This document shows positions 8,774 through 16,724 of a stretch of 64,000 nt of DNA, in pieces; position 1 is the stretch's first letter; each line of letters starts with the position of its first letter. The position numbers and the translations under genes are program-made. Source of the stretch: a virus; the IMG/VR virus record IMGVR_UViG_3300043449_002450, positions 62,001-126,000 of that record. The stretch is one strand, 5' to 3'. The notes under the pieces were generated by a model, which was not told the origin of the DNA, searched no databases, and worked only from the letters and a program-made list of their open reading frames with translations.

Positions 8774-11161
8774 ATGTCAATACTGCCGCTCAGCAATGAA
8801 AATGTTGAGCTGACGACGTTGCTATTGCAACCAAGTCAGTCATTTACGACGTCGTCTTTGGGTATGACAGGCAGCATTTTCTTAGTTGCTAAATCTTCTC
8901 CTGCTATTAAGACACTTGTTCGCCCGTACGACCAAGCACCTGTGTCATACACAGAGACGCTTGGTATATCAGATGATGATGATCTCATTTATAGCGCGAG
9001 CGCTGCAATAGCATCTGGCTCAACCAACGTAAAAAATTTAATTAGCGCTTACATGGACAAGGTGAAGGATCAGGACGGTGATCCTCGCGCCGGAATCGTT
9101 TTTAAGCCCGTGTCTTATTTCTCTAAGGGCACAACAGGCGTTCCAGGATACACAGATACAGCAGTCGTTGAGGTTGCTCGCGAAATTAATGCAGAAGACA
9201 CGTATCAATGGCAGAATTATCAACGTAAGGTCATAAGGAATTGTTTGGTTCCAGATGCTCTTGTAGAGAATCCTAGGTCTACTTTTGGTTACACAAACTA
9301 TCACTGTCTTAACATTATGTCAACGAGCTTTTCAAGCGTAGGACAAGCTCTAATATATCCAAACTATAAGACAGCGACAAGGCCCTACACGCCAAGCAGC
9401 GCTTTCACGATAAACTTCTTTGTCAAGCCAAAAAAAATGCTAGACACGCAGAAACCACACGTTGCTGGCACAGTCATGCATCTATCATCATCTTTTGCTG
9501 TGACGATAGTAAGCGGATCAAGAACAGCAGATGATGGCAAACCAGAGACATTTCGTGTCTTATTCCAGATTGGCAGCGGCAGCGCATATTCGCCCAAAGA
9601 TTTAAACCCACTAAGCTTCTTACCAGGTGTAACGCCGCCAAGTTATCCACAAAATTTAATATTTTCTACTGATGATGTCTTAAAGAGAGATGTTTGGCAT
9701 CAAGTTTCTATTAGATGGGACGCCAATAGAAGCTACGGAACAGGATCAATTATAGTTGATAACTCGTATAGAAGAACATTCACATTCCCATCAGGCACCG
9801 TTGACCCATATGGAAGTGCGTCCACGCCGGGCGGTCTTGTCATAGGAAATTTCTATGATAGCGGCGACAGCATATCAAAGTTTTTTAATAGCAACAACAA
9901 TAGCATCGATGGAACCGTTGTCGATCCAAACGCAAGTTCTACTGATCCCACAGGTTTTACTTTTGGCTGTCAACTAAATGCAGAGATCCACCAGCTTTCA
10001 ATTTTTAAGCGATACTTGAGCGATGAGGAAATTGGTGATCTAGCATCTGCTACAGCTATAACTTCATCTAGCGGGCCCGCTTTCTATCTACCTGTTCATT
10101 TTTCTGGGTCAACTTCGAAATACAAGACATATGGGTCACCTAAAGAGTTAAAAACTGTATCAACTGATAGTCCTTTTTCTTATGACATGGCTGCTGGTTA
10201 TAACGGCTACTATCTAAATTTGCAAAATTTCATTGCTGATGCTGTAACGGCGAATCTGCCTCGTGCTTACGGGTATCACAGTCCTGTGCAGTATGGACCC
10301 ACATATGATCTCAAAACACAAGATACAAATGATGTCCTTATGACGCTCAATAGCGTTAAAAGGAGAAATTTTCTTGTGGTTCCCTGTGACAATGGGACAT
10401 ACACACCGACATTTAATAGAATACAGAATGATAATTCTAGATTCACTAAAAATGATGCAGCTACCATATCAATGACACAACTTGTTCCGAATGACGTGTT
10501 GAAAATAACACCAACATTCGCAGACACTTCAATACCCTATGACGGTGTCTTCACGAGCACATTGCAAATCTTACCTGTTCTTCAAAATAGCAATGCAAAT
10601 TTTAGAAGCGGGTATGAGGATCTTAGCTCAAACTTAGTGACAGTGATCTCAATTCCCACACCTTATTACGGCAATAGAATTGTTCCAAATACAGTTGTTT
10701 TGACTGATTCTAGCGTATCGGGCTCAAGTGGGCAGAAGTTCACGCTTAGAGACGACGGAATAGGCAACTTGTACAGGCACGACACAGCTTCTGCCCCTGC
10801 AATGTGGAATAGAGTCGGATCTATATTCTACGATCACGGAATAGTGGCATTAATGAGCCCACACATTCCGTTTTTTGCTAAGGAAGGTTACACAATTAGC
10901 TTTAGGGGCGAGCACAGGAAGCATGTCATGAGCGTTGCAATTCCTGCAAAGCCTGATGCTTTGAACACATCAAGAAACACATCTTATAAACGATTCCCAC
11001 CATCTGATCTTTTGTCCGAGCAGGCAGAAGATTTTGTCTACATCACGGGAATTAACTTGCATGACCAGAATTTTAATGTTGTCATGCGCGCGAAACTGGC
11101 ACAAGCCGTGCACAAGCGTGAAAGTGATGAGATTGTGTTTAGGTTGAGGTATGACTTCTGA
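8774..11161 (+). CDS. LamG/concanavalin-like adhesin, putative tail fibre
   Basis: 795 residues. Residues about 205-420 look like a LamG (concanavalin-A-like) beta-sandwich: a SAFTINFFVKP opening strand, VWHQVSIRWD, a GSIIVDN turn, GLVIGNF and a closing LNAEIHQLSIFKRYLSDEEI. Domains of this type bind glycans or mediate adhesion, so a receptor-binding or fibre role is likely. The C-terminus ends with the same kind of domain as the preceding protein, suggesting both attach to one partner. The stop overlaps the start of the resolvase gene by 11 bases, an abrupt change from virion to DNA-processing genes. Confidence is good for a structural or adhesion role and moderate for the receptor-binding role. 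Confidence 0.75.
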   Translation: MSILPLSNENVELTTLLLQPSQSFTTSSLGMTGSIFLVAKSSPAIKTLVRPYDQAPVSYTETLGISDDDDLIYSASAAIASGSTNVKNLISAYMDKVKDQDGDPRAGIVFKPVSYFSKGTTGVPGYTDTAVVEVAREINAEDTYQWQNYQRKVIRNCLVPDALVENPRSTFGYTNYHCLNIMSTSFSSVGQALIYPNYKTATRPYTPSSAFTINFFVKPKKMLDTQKPHVAGTVMHLSSSFAVTIVSGSRTADDGKPETFRVLFQIGSGSAYSPKDLNPLSFLPGVTPPSYPQNLIFSTDDVLKRDVWHQVSIRWDANRSYGTGSIIVDNSYRRTFTFPSGTVDPYGSASTPGGLVIGNFYDSGDSISKFFNSNNNSIDGTVVDPNASSTDPTGFTFGCQLNAEIHQLSIFKRYLSDEEIGDLASATAITSSSGPAFYLPVHFSGSTSKYKTYGSPKELKTVSTDSPFSYDMAAGYNGYYLNLQNFIADAVTANLPRAYGYHSPVQYGPTYDLKTQDTNDVLMTLNSVKRRNFLVVPCDNGTYTPTFNRIQNDNSRFTKNDAATISMTQLVPNDVLKITPTFADTSIPYDGVFTSTLQILPVLQNSNANFRSGYEDLSSNLVTVISIPTPYYGNRIVPNTVVLTDSSVSGSSGQKFTLRDDGIGNLYRHDTASAPAMWNRVGSIFYDHGIVALMSPHIPFFAKEGYTISFRGEHRKHVMSVAIPAKPDALNTSRNTSYKRFPPSDLLSEQAEDFVYITGINLHDQNFNVVMRAKLAQAVHKRESDEIVFRLRYDF

Positions 11162-11684
11162 TCTGATTCTTGGTCTAGATATTTCTACGAGCTGCACGGG
11201 TGTCTGTGTCCTATCACCCACCGGCGATTTAATTGATATTACATTTGTTGATCTCGGTAAGAGCAAGACTTTTATTGACAAGTGCAATCTCATCACGAAG
11301 AGATTCAATGAGATCGCAAGAGATAGAAATATTGGCAAGATATACATTGAGCAGAACATGAGCGCGTTTAGGCCGGGAATGTCTTCAGCGCACACGATTA
11401 ATGCTTTGGCAAGATTCAACGGTGCTGTCAACCTAATTGCATATCAAGTTTTTGGTGCTGAACCTATTCTTCTCAATGTTATAAACGCGCGTAACCATAT
11501 TGGCCTTAAGATTAACCACAAGGACAAGACCACCACAACCAAGGAAAAGATATACTCCTGGGTTAACCAGATGATCTCTGTTGAATGGCCGCTTAAGAAA
11601 TCTGGTGCACCAAGGCCCGAGTGCTTCGACATGGCAGACGCTTACGTGGTAGCACGTGCAGGGTGGGCTGGTTGTAAAGAGTAG
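11151..11684 (+). CDS. RuvC-like Holliday junction resolvase
   Basis: 177 residues with a RuvC/RNase H-like fold. Acidic metal-binding residues are visible: D10 in LILGLDISTSCTG, E67 in IYIEQNMS, and the paired Asp near the end in CFDMADAYVVA. The product would cut branched DNA, resolving recombination or replication intermediates before packaging. It is the functional counterpart of T4 endonuclease VII but from a different fold. The start at 11151 lies inside the previous gene with GAGG upstream. The gene opens a replication and recombination cluster (primase, SbcCD) and is five genes upstream of the terminase. Length is typical of phage RuvC-like proteins. Confidence 0.85.
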   Translation: MTSDLILGLDISTSCTGVCVLSPTGDLIDITFVDLGKSKTFIDKCNLITKRFNEIARDRNIGKIYIEQNMSAFRPGMSSAHTINALARFNGAVNLIAYQVFGAEPILLNVINARNHIGLKINHKDKTTTTKEKIYSWVNQMISVEWPLKKSGAPRPECFDMADAYVVARAGWAGCKE

Positions 11685-11694
11685 ACACGTGTCT
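11683..11694. promoter_or_regulatory. 12-bp perfect palindrome before the primase gene
   Basis: AGACACGTGTCT is self-complementary over all 12 bases. It overlaps the stop codon of the resolvase and ends 7 bases before the GTG start of the primase, which has no clear Shine-Dalgarno site. It could be an operator; perfect 12-mers also arise by chance in a window this size. Confidence 0.3.
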
Positions 11695-11701
11695 GTTTAA
11701 T

Positions 11702-12673
11702 GTGATCGTGCAACCTACATTTACAGAGAAAGTCGTCTTCGTCGAGAAGTGGTTCGGAAAGGGCCAGATCTCTAGAACAGGCGCAGACATTGCCATCTGC
11801 TGCCCTTACTGTGGTGAGACAAAGAAGAAGAAGATGTCGATCTCACTTGTCAGCTGGCAGTTTCACTGTTGGGTGTGTGCTGCCAAGGGCAAGACGCTTA
11901 TTCCTGCGCTTAGGAAGTTCAAAAGTCGTGAAGCAGCACAGGAGTTTAGGCAGAGATTCTTGGGAGAAGTCCCAGAATTTGAGACAGCGCAACAGGCACA
12001 AGAGCTTAAATTTGAATACCCAGAAGGTTATGTCCCACTTGGCCTTCTGCTTGACACAAAGAATCCAAACACGCGTGCCTGCATCAGGTATCTCCAGAAG
12101 CGTGGCTGGACTGAGAATGACATTTTTAAGTTTAGAGCTGGTGTTACACCAGGCGGCAAGGATCCTAGGCGGATATATTTCATCTCTCTTGATGACGAAG
12201 GAGAAGAAAATTACTTCGTGTCAAGGACAATCGATGATTCATCAACATATCGATACATAAATTCTCAGCTTGATAAGACACAGATAATTTTTAACGAGTG
12301 TGATGTTGACTGGGACCTGCCTGTTTATCTAGTAGAGGGTGTATTTGACCTTGTAAGCTTGAAAAAGAACACCATCTGCATGCTTGGTTCGTCTTTGCCA
12401 GAGTCTAGCCTGCTGTTCAAAAAGCTGGTTGCAAATGAGTGTGACGTTGTTCTTGCACTGGACAGTGACGTGCAATCAAAGGCTGCAAGGATCGCCGATA
12501 AACTTGTTAGCTACGGCTGCTCTGTCAAGATGTTTCCTCTTTGTGGTGCTAAGGATGTTGGATCGATGACAAGAGAGCAGATCGATGAAGCTGATACTCG
12601 TCTAATTACGTGGAATTTAACAAATTCTCTAATCTCTAAGATTGGAAATATTAGAAGTGGCTCATTGTTCTGA
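11702..12673 (+). CDS. DNA primase (zinc finger plus Toprim)
   Basis: 323 residues. The N-terminus has a four-Cys zinc finger (CPYC near residues 34-37, CWVC near 56-59), as in CHC2-type primases. The central part leads to a Toprim domain with the EG motif (VYLVEGVFDL, near residue 213) and DSD (VVLALDSDV, near residue 253). It would lay RNA primers for lagging-strand synthesis, working with the gp41-like helicase encoded at 54.1 kb, as T4 gp61 does with gp41. The start is a GTG, either 11702 or the in-frame GTG 6 nt later; neither has a good ribosome site. The final 20 residues are not conserved-looking. Confidence 0.85.
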   Translation: MIVQPTFTEKVVFVEKWFGKGQISRTGADIAICCPYCGETKKKKMSISLVSWQFHCWVCAAKGKTLIPALRKFKSREAAQEFRQRFLGEVPEFETAQQAQELKFEYPEGYVPLGLLLDTKNPNTRACIRYLQKRGWTENDIFKFRAGVTPGGKDPRRIYFISLDDEGEENYFVSRTIDDSSTYRYINSQLDKTQIIFNECDVDWDLPVYLVEGVFDLVSLKKNTICMLGSSLPESSLLFKKLVANECDVVLALDSDVQSKAARIADKLVSYGCSVKMFPLCGAKDVGSMTREQIDEADTRLITWNLTNSLISKIGNIRSGSLF

Positions 12674-12687
12674 TAATTACTATTATC

Positions 12688-13020
12688 ATGAAACTCATCC
12701 GAGAGCTTATTAGGTCTATTCTTAGCGATGACGCGCTCTATCGCAGGCGAGATTTGCCGGGCGATCTAGGCGATCCGCCAGAAATTTATGACACACCCCA
12801 CGATGATGAAGACGAATCTGATTGTGGTTGTGGGTGTGGTAATTGCGATGACACGCACGACGACGAGGATGATTATGTCACCCCCAAGTATGCGCTTTAT
12901 TCGGCGATTGGAGATGCGATAAGCGTCTATGATGACATGGAAGATGAGTCGTTTGGTGATGATGAAGCTGACGCCGCCATTATGCGTGTCGCAGAAGAGA
13001 TTAAAAGAATAAAGCGCTAA
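12688..13020 (+). CDS. Small acidic protein with Cys-Gly cluster
   Basis: 110 residues, unknown function. It starts with a short amphipathic helix (MKLIRELIRSILSD) resembling the N-termini of some head-region proteins. An Asp/Glu-rich stretch around residues 38-65 follows, with a compact CGCGCGNC cluster flanked by His-Asp pairs (DTPHDDEDE and DTHDDEDD). The cluster could bind metal, but spacing fits no family I know. The C-terminal 40 residues are predicted helical. There is no ribosome site, only AT-rich sequence, before the ATG. It lies between primase and SbcCD, so a replication accessory or internal virion protein are both possible. Confidence 0.65.
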   Translation: MKLIRELIRSILSDDALYRRRDLPGDLGDPPEIYDTPHDDEDESDCGCGCGNCDDTHDDEDDYVTPKYALYSAIGDAISVYDDMEDESFGDDEADAAIMRVAEEIKRIKR

Positions 13021-13041
13021 TTGTCGCAGTAGTGTTTAACC

Positions 13042-16000
13042 ATGAAGATTGCGCATTTCGCTGACGTTCATTTTCGCGGTCTAGCACGCCATAACGAATA
13101 TAAAGAGGCATTCACAGACGCTTTTAAGACGCTACGACAGATCAAGCCCGATATCATCTACATCGGCGGCGACATTGTCCACTCTAAGACACAGGGGATC
13201 ACACCCGAGCTCATCGACATATTGACCTGGTGGTTCAACTCCATGACGGAGATTGCACCTGTCTATGTCCTGCTAGGCAATCACGACGGCTTAATTATGA
13301 ATAAGAGCCGGCAAGATGCGGTCACACCCATCATTGCCGCCATTGATAATCCACGCATCAAGCTGATGAAGACATCGGGCGTGTATGAGACAGAAGACGA
13401 TGACTTTGTTTTCTGCGCTTTCTCTCTATTTGATCGAGAAGGTTGGAAGAATGTGTCACCCCAGGATGGCAAGACCAACATAGCTCTGTTTCACGGCGCT
13501 GTCAAGGGAGCACTATCTGACACTGACTTTGAGCTTGAGGGCGAGATCAATCTCAACTTCTTTGAGAGGTATGACTACTCTCTTCTAGGTGACATTCACA
13601 AGCGACAGTTCCTCAACAATAAGAGAACCATTGCATATTGCGGATCCACCATCCAGCAGAATTACGCAGAAGAGCTTGTGAAGGGCTTCTTGCTCTGGGA
13701 CATTCGATCCCGTAATGATTTTGATGTCAAGTTCCACCAGGTCAAGAGCGTCAATCCATTCGTCACTGTAGAGTGGTCAGGCAGCAAGTCTGATCGGTCA
13801 CAGATCAAGAGACTCCAACAGGGCTCACGTGTTCGAATCGACGTTAAGTCAAGAGACACGACGGGCCTCAAGGATTTTTGCGAGCTGATCACAAAAGAAG
13901 TCTCACCATTTGAGATCACATACAAGACAAGCGTCAACGTAGAGACTGGCAGACAAGATGCCACTGTAAATGTTGCCGATACTATCGACGTCAAGCAGGC
14001 TCTTGTTGATTTCATCAGGCGCCGCGACCTGCCTGCAGACGTGTCAAAAGAGGCACTAGAACGTCTTGAATCTTACATGTCGCAACGTCAAGATGCAGAA
14101 GAAGCAATTAGGAATGTGAAGTGGGATCTTCGCCGGATCGAGTTTGATAACTTGTTCTCCTATGGTGAAGGCAATTACATCGATTTTGACACGATGCCCG
14201 GAATCACTGGTATTTTTGGTCGCAATAGGTCAGGAAAGTCATCCATCATCGGCGCGATCGTGTATGCGTTGTATAACACGACTGATCGCGGCAATATGAA
14301 GAATCTGCATGTCATCAATGCCAAGAAGAATGATTGTCGTGCGAAGGTGAGCCTGACAGTTTCATCTGATGACTATGAGATCTCTAGGGAGACCACGAAG
14401 AACTTTCCTAAAAAAGCCGAGGTGTGGGCATCCACCACCCTGTCTGTGACAAAGGTCTCTACGGGCGAGACAGTAGATCTTAATGATGAGCAGCGCAGAG
14501 AGACTGAGAAGGTCCTCCGTCGATTGATTGGGACATCTGACGATTTCTTCTACACCTGCCTTGCACCGCAAGGTAACATGAACTTGTTCATTAACGAGAA
14601 GTCGACCGCGCGCAAGCAGATGTTGACCCGTTTCCTTGACATCGATTACCTCGAGGATCTGCACAACCAGGTCAAGTCTGACATATCGCCCTACAAGACA
14701 AAGATCAAGATGATTGGGTCATCGTTAGACTGTAAGGCAAGAATTGATAGTTGCAATGCTGAGATCTTAAATCTTATCGATGATCGCGATGACAAGATCC
14801 ACAAGGCAGAGCTGGTTAGAGCAGAGCTTGCAGAGCTGAATAGCAATGTTCCCAAGGACCTTGTCAAGGATAAGCTCGAGATCGGTCGTCTTGAAAAGCT
14901 TGTTGACACAGCAAGAGCTGAGTCTGTAAAGCTGGAGAAAGAAATTAGCGAACTCAATACACATCTTACAGAGCTTAAGCTCAAGCTAGGCAAGGTCGAC
15001 AATGCACTTGATGGTATTGACTTCAATGAACTAGAAAAGTCTGCGCAAGATCAACGTGATATTGTTAGCCAGATTGATGCCGAAGAGCGCGACCTTAAGT
15101 CCAAGAGGCGAGAGAGAGACATCCTGCTTAAGTCTGTTGAACTTTTAAGTGAGGTGCCATGTATGGGGCAATTCCCGACATGTCAATTCATCTGCGATTC
15201 ACACAGTAACAAGGGCAAGCTTCCTGCTATAGAAAACCAGATTGGCCTCAAGGAGCGGACAATAGAGATCATGAGATCTCGCAGCGCCAGCCTTGAGAAA
15301 GAGAATCCAGCGTCTGCGCTAGGCAAGGCAAAGAAGATCAAGGAGCTACAGCGTGACCTGCAGGTCGATGTCAAGACCACAACAGCCAAGATCGATTTAG
15401 CAAGCGAGCGGCTAAGCACAAAGCTGAGTGAGATTAATGTCAACGGCGAACGCCTCGCGGATCTTCGAGAGACTGTTTCAGGTGTGGATCTACCTGATGG
15501 GCAGAAGATTGATAAGTTGACAACCCAGCTTAAGCAGATTGAGAAGAGCACTCTTGATATCGCAGCTCAGATAGGAACTCAAACAGAGAAGATTCGTCGG
15601 CTTAATGAGCAGGTTGATGAGATCGATTCAGCTCAGTCTACACTTCGCGTCCTTGAGACACTAGAGGCAGCTTTCTCTAAGAAGGGTGTCCCACAGGAGA
15701 TAATCTCTAGCGCCCTGCCTAGGATCAATGCTGAGATATCTAACATCCTGACGGGCATCGCAGGATTCACAGTCGAGATTGAGTGCGATGACTCAAATTC
15801 TGTCGAGATCTATCTCAACTACGGCGACAGCCGCCGCCTAATTGAGCTCGGTTCAGGTATGGAAAAGATGATCTCATCGATCGCAATTCGAGTCGCTCTC
15901 ACGAATATTTCATCACTTCCAAAGTCTACAATGCTCATTATTGATGAAGGATTTGGAGCGCTAGATGAAAGCAACCTTGAAGCATGCGCTCGCCTTCTAA

Positions 16001-16125
16001 CAAACCTAAAGAGCTATTTTAAGAATATCCTAATCATTTCTCACGTAGATGCTATAAAGGACATTGTCGATAATGTTATCGATATTAGCTGGGTTGATGG
16101 ATATGCCAGGGTGACATGTGATTAG
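13042..16125 (+). CDS. SbcD-SbcC (Mre11-Rad50) single-chain fusion
   Basis: 1027 residues joining what T4 encodes as gp47 and gp46. Residues 1-340 form a calcineurin-like nuclease with motifs FADVHF, GGDIVHS, GNHD, ALFHGA and GDIHKRQ. The ATPase begins near residue 358 (RIEFDNLFSYGEG) with Walker A GRNRSGKSS at about 393, then long coiled coils. The ABC signature variant ELGSGMEKM is near 935 and Walker B MLIIDEGFGALDE near 963, with the His switch in ISHVD. The complex resects DNA ends and feeds recombination with UvsX. At the coiled-coil apex (about 707-721) the Cys spacing is PCMGQFPTCQFIC, not a canonical CxxC zinc hook. The fusion and apex variation are the odd features. Confidence 0.93.
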   Translation: MKIAHFADVHFRGLARHNEYKEAFTDAFKTLRQIKPDIIYIGGDIVHSKTQGITPELIDILTWWFNSMTEIAPVYVLLGNHDGLIMNKSRQDAVTPIIAAIDNPRIKLMKTSGVYETEDDDFVFCAFSLFDREGWKNVSPQDGKTNIALFHGAVKGALSDTDFELEGEINLNFFERYDYSLLGDIHKRQFLNNKRTIAYCGSTIQQNYAEELVKGFLLWDIRSRNDFDVKFHQVKSVNPFVTVEWSGSKSDRSQIKRLQQGSRVRIDVKSRDTTGLKDFCELITKEVSPFEITYKTSVNVETGRQDATVNVADTIDVKQALVDFIRRRDLPADVSKEALERLESYMSQRQDAEEAIRNVKWDLRRIEFDNLFSYGEGNYIDFDTMPGITGIFGRNRSGKSSIIGAIVYALYNTTDRGNMKNLHVINAKKNDCRAKVSLTVSSDDYEISRETTKNFPKKAEVWASTTLSVTKVSTGETVDLNDEQRRETEKVLRRLIGTSDDFFYTCLAPQGNMNLFINEKSTARKQMLTRFLDIDYLEDLHNQVKSDISPYKTKIKMIGSSLDCKARIDSCNAEILNLIDDRDDKIHKAELVRAELAELNSNVPKDLVKDKLEIGRLEKLVDTARAESVKLEKEISELNTHLTELKLKLGKVDNALDGIDFNELEKSAQDQRDIVSQIDAEERDLKSKRRERDILLKSVELLSEVPCMGQFPTCQFICDSHSNKGKLPAIENQIGLKERTIEIMRSRSASLEKENPASALGKAKKIKELQRDLQVDVKTTTAKIDLASERLSTKLSEINVNGERLADLRETVSGVDLPDGQKIDKLTTQLKQIEKSTLDIAAQIGTQTEKIRRLNEQVDEIDSAQSTLRVLETLEAAFSKKGVPQEIISSALPRINAEISNILTGIAGFTVEIECDDSNSVEIYLNYGDSRRLIELGSGMEKMISSIAIRVALTNISSLPKSTMLIIDEGFGALDESNLEACARLLTNLKSYFKNILIISHVDAIKDIVDNVIDISWVDGYARVTCD

Positions 16126-16345
16126 CATGCCTTTCTTTTGTCAAGTTTGCGAATTTCCACACGATCTTCATCGTGACTGGCAATATTTTGAAAAATTTCA
16201 GATGTGCCAAGAGTGTGCAACATCTTTGGTAGAAGCTAGACAAGAAGAGTGGTCAAAGGGCTGGCGTCCAACAGACGAGCAGATACATATTTACATCAAC
16301 AGCCGTCTGGATCTAATGCGACGTGCGAGAGGGTTCAATGCTTAG
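16118..16345 (+). CDS. Small zinc-finger protein
   Basis: 75 residues with two CxxC pairs (CQVC near residue 8 and CQEC near 30) that should bind one zinc ion. An amphipathic C-terminal helix ends in RLDLMRRARG. The GTG start overlaps the SbcCD stop by 8 bases and has AGGG 6 nt upstream; ATG 16127 is an alternative but too far from that site. The next gene starts inside its 3' end. The function is unknown; position between SbcCD and terminase suggests a DNA- or protein-binding accessory factor. Confidence 0.65.
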   Translation: MISMPFFCQVCEFPHDLHRDWQYFEKFQMCQECATSLVEARQEEWSKGWRPTDEQIHIYINSRLDLMRRARGFNA

Positions 16346-16721
16346 CATGCAAGAAGTCAATATCATCGGTCAAATATTGAATGACACATATGGCGCAAGC
16401 TCGACCATAAAATCTCCTACTTTCTCCATCAAGACAACGATGCAAGGCAACATGATCGTGTTCAATTACACAACAGTGGCAAACCTTGTCATGGGGCTAG
16501 ACATCCGGTCGCAGCTTAGGGAGCAGGAGAGAGCTTCTGTAAAGCTCATTGATGAGAAGGTTAAAGACCTCAAGTCAGAGTTTAAGAAAGCTGCTGGTCG
16601 CGCGCTTAAGATCAAGGAAGAGTCAACAAACGACTCTGTGGAGTTCATCTCCATGTCACCTCACAATCCCAAGAGGACTGTCTACTACAAGAGAAAGACA
16701 ATCTTTGTCTTGGGGGACTAG
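16338..16721 (+). CDS. Conserved phage protein of unknown function upstream of terminase
   Basis: About 127 residues. The start ATG at 16338 has GAGAGGG just upstream and overlaps the previous stop; an in-frame GTG 15 nt earlier is less likely. The protein has an N-terminal helix, a beta-rich middle (FSIKTTMQGNMIVFNYTTV), a charged helix (about residues 65-95) and a basic C-terminal strand. It ends 3 bases before the terminase gene. A small terminase subunit would be expected here, but I see no helix-turn-helix, so I leave it unassigned. It could be a packaging or genome-processing accessory. Confidence 0.65.
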   Translation: MLSMQEVNIIGQILNDTYGASSTIKSPTFSIKTTMQGNMIVFNYTTVANLVMGLDIRSQLREQERASVKLIDEKVKDLKSEFKKAAGRALKIKEESTNDSVEFISMSPHNPKRTVYYKRKTIFVLGD

Positions 16722-16724
16722 TAG

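Noticed and set aside
11790-12260. 156-codon frame inside the primase gene
   Set aside because: Out-of-frame with clear primase zinc-finger and Toprim coding; composition is Arg/Ser-rich shadow.
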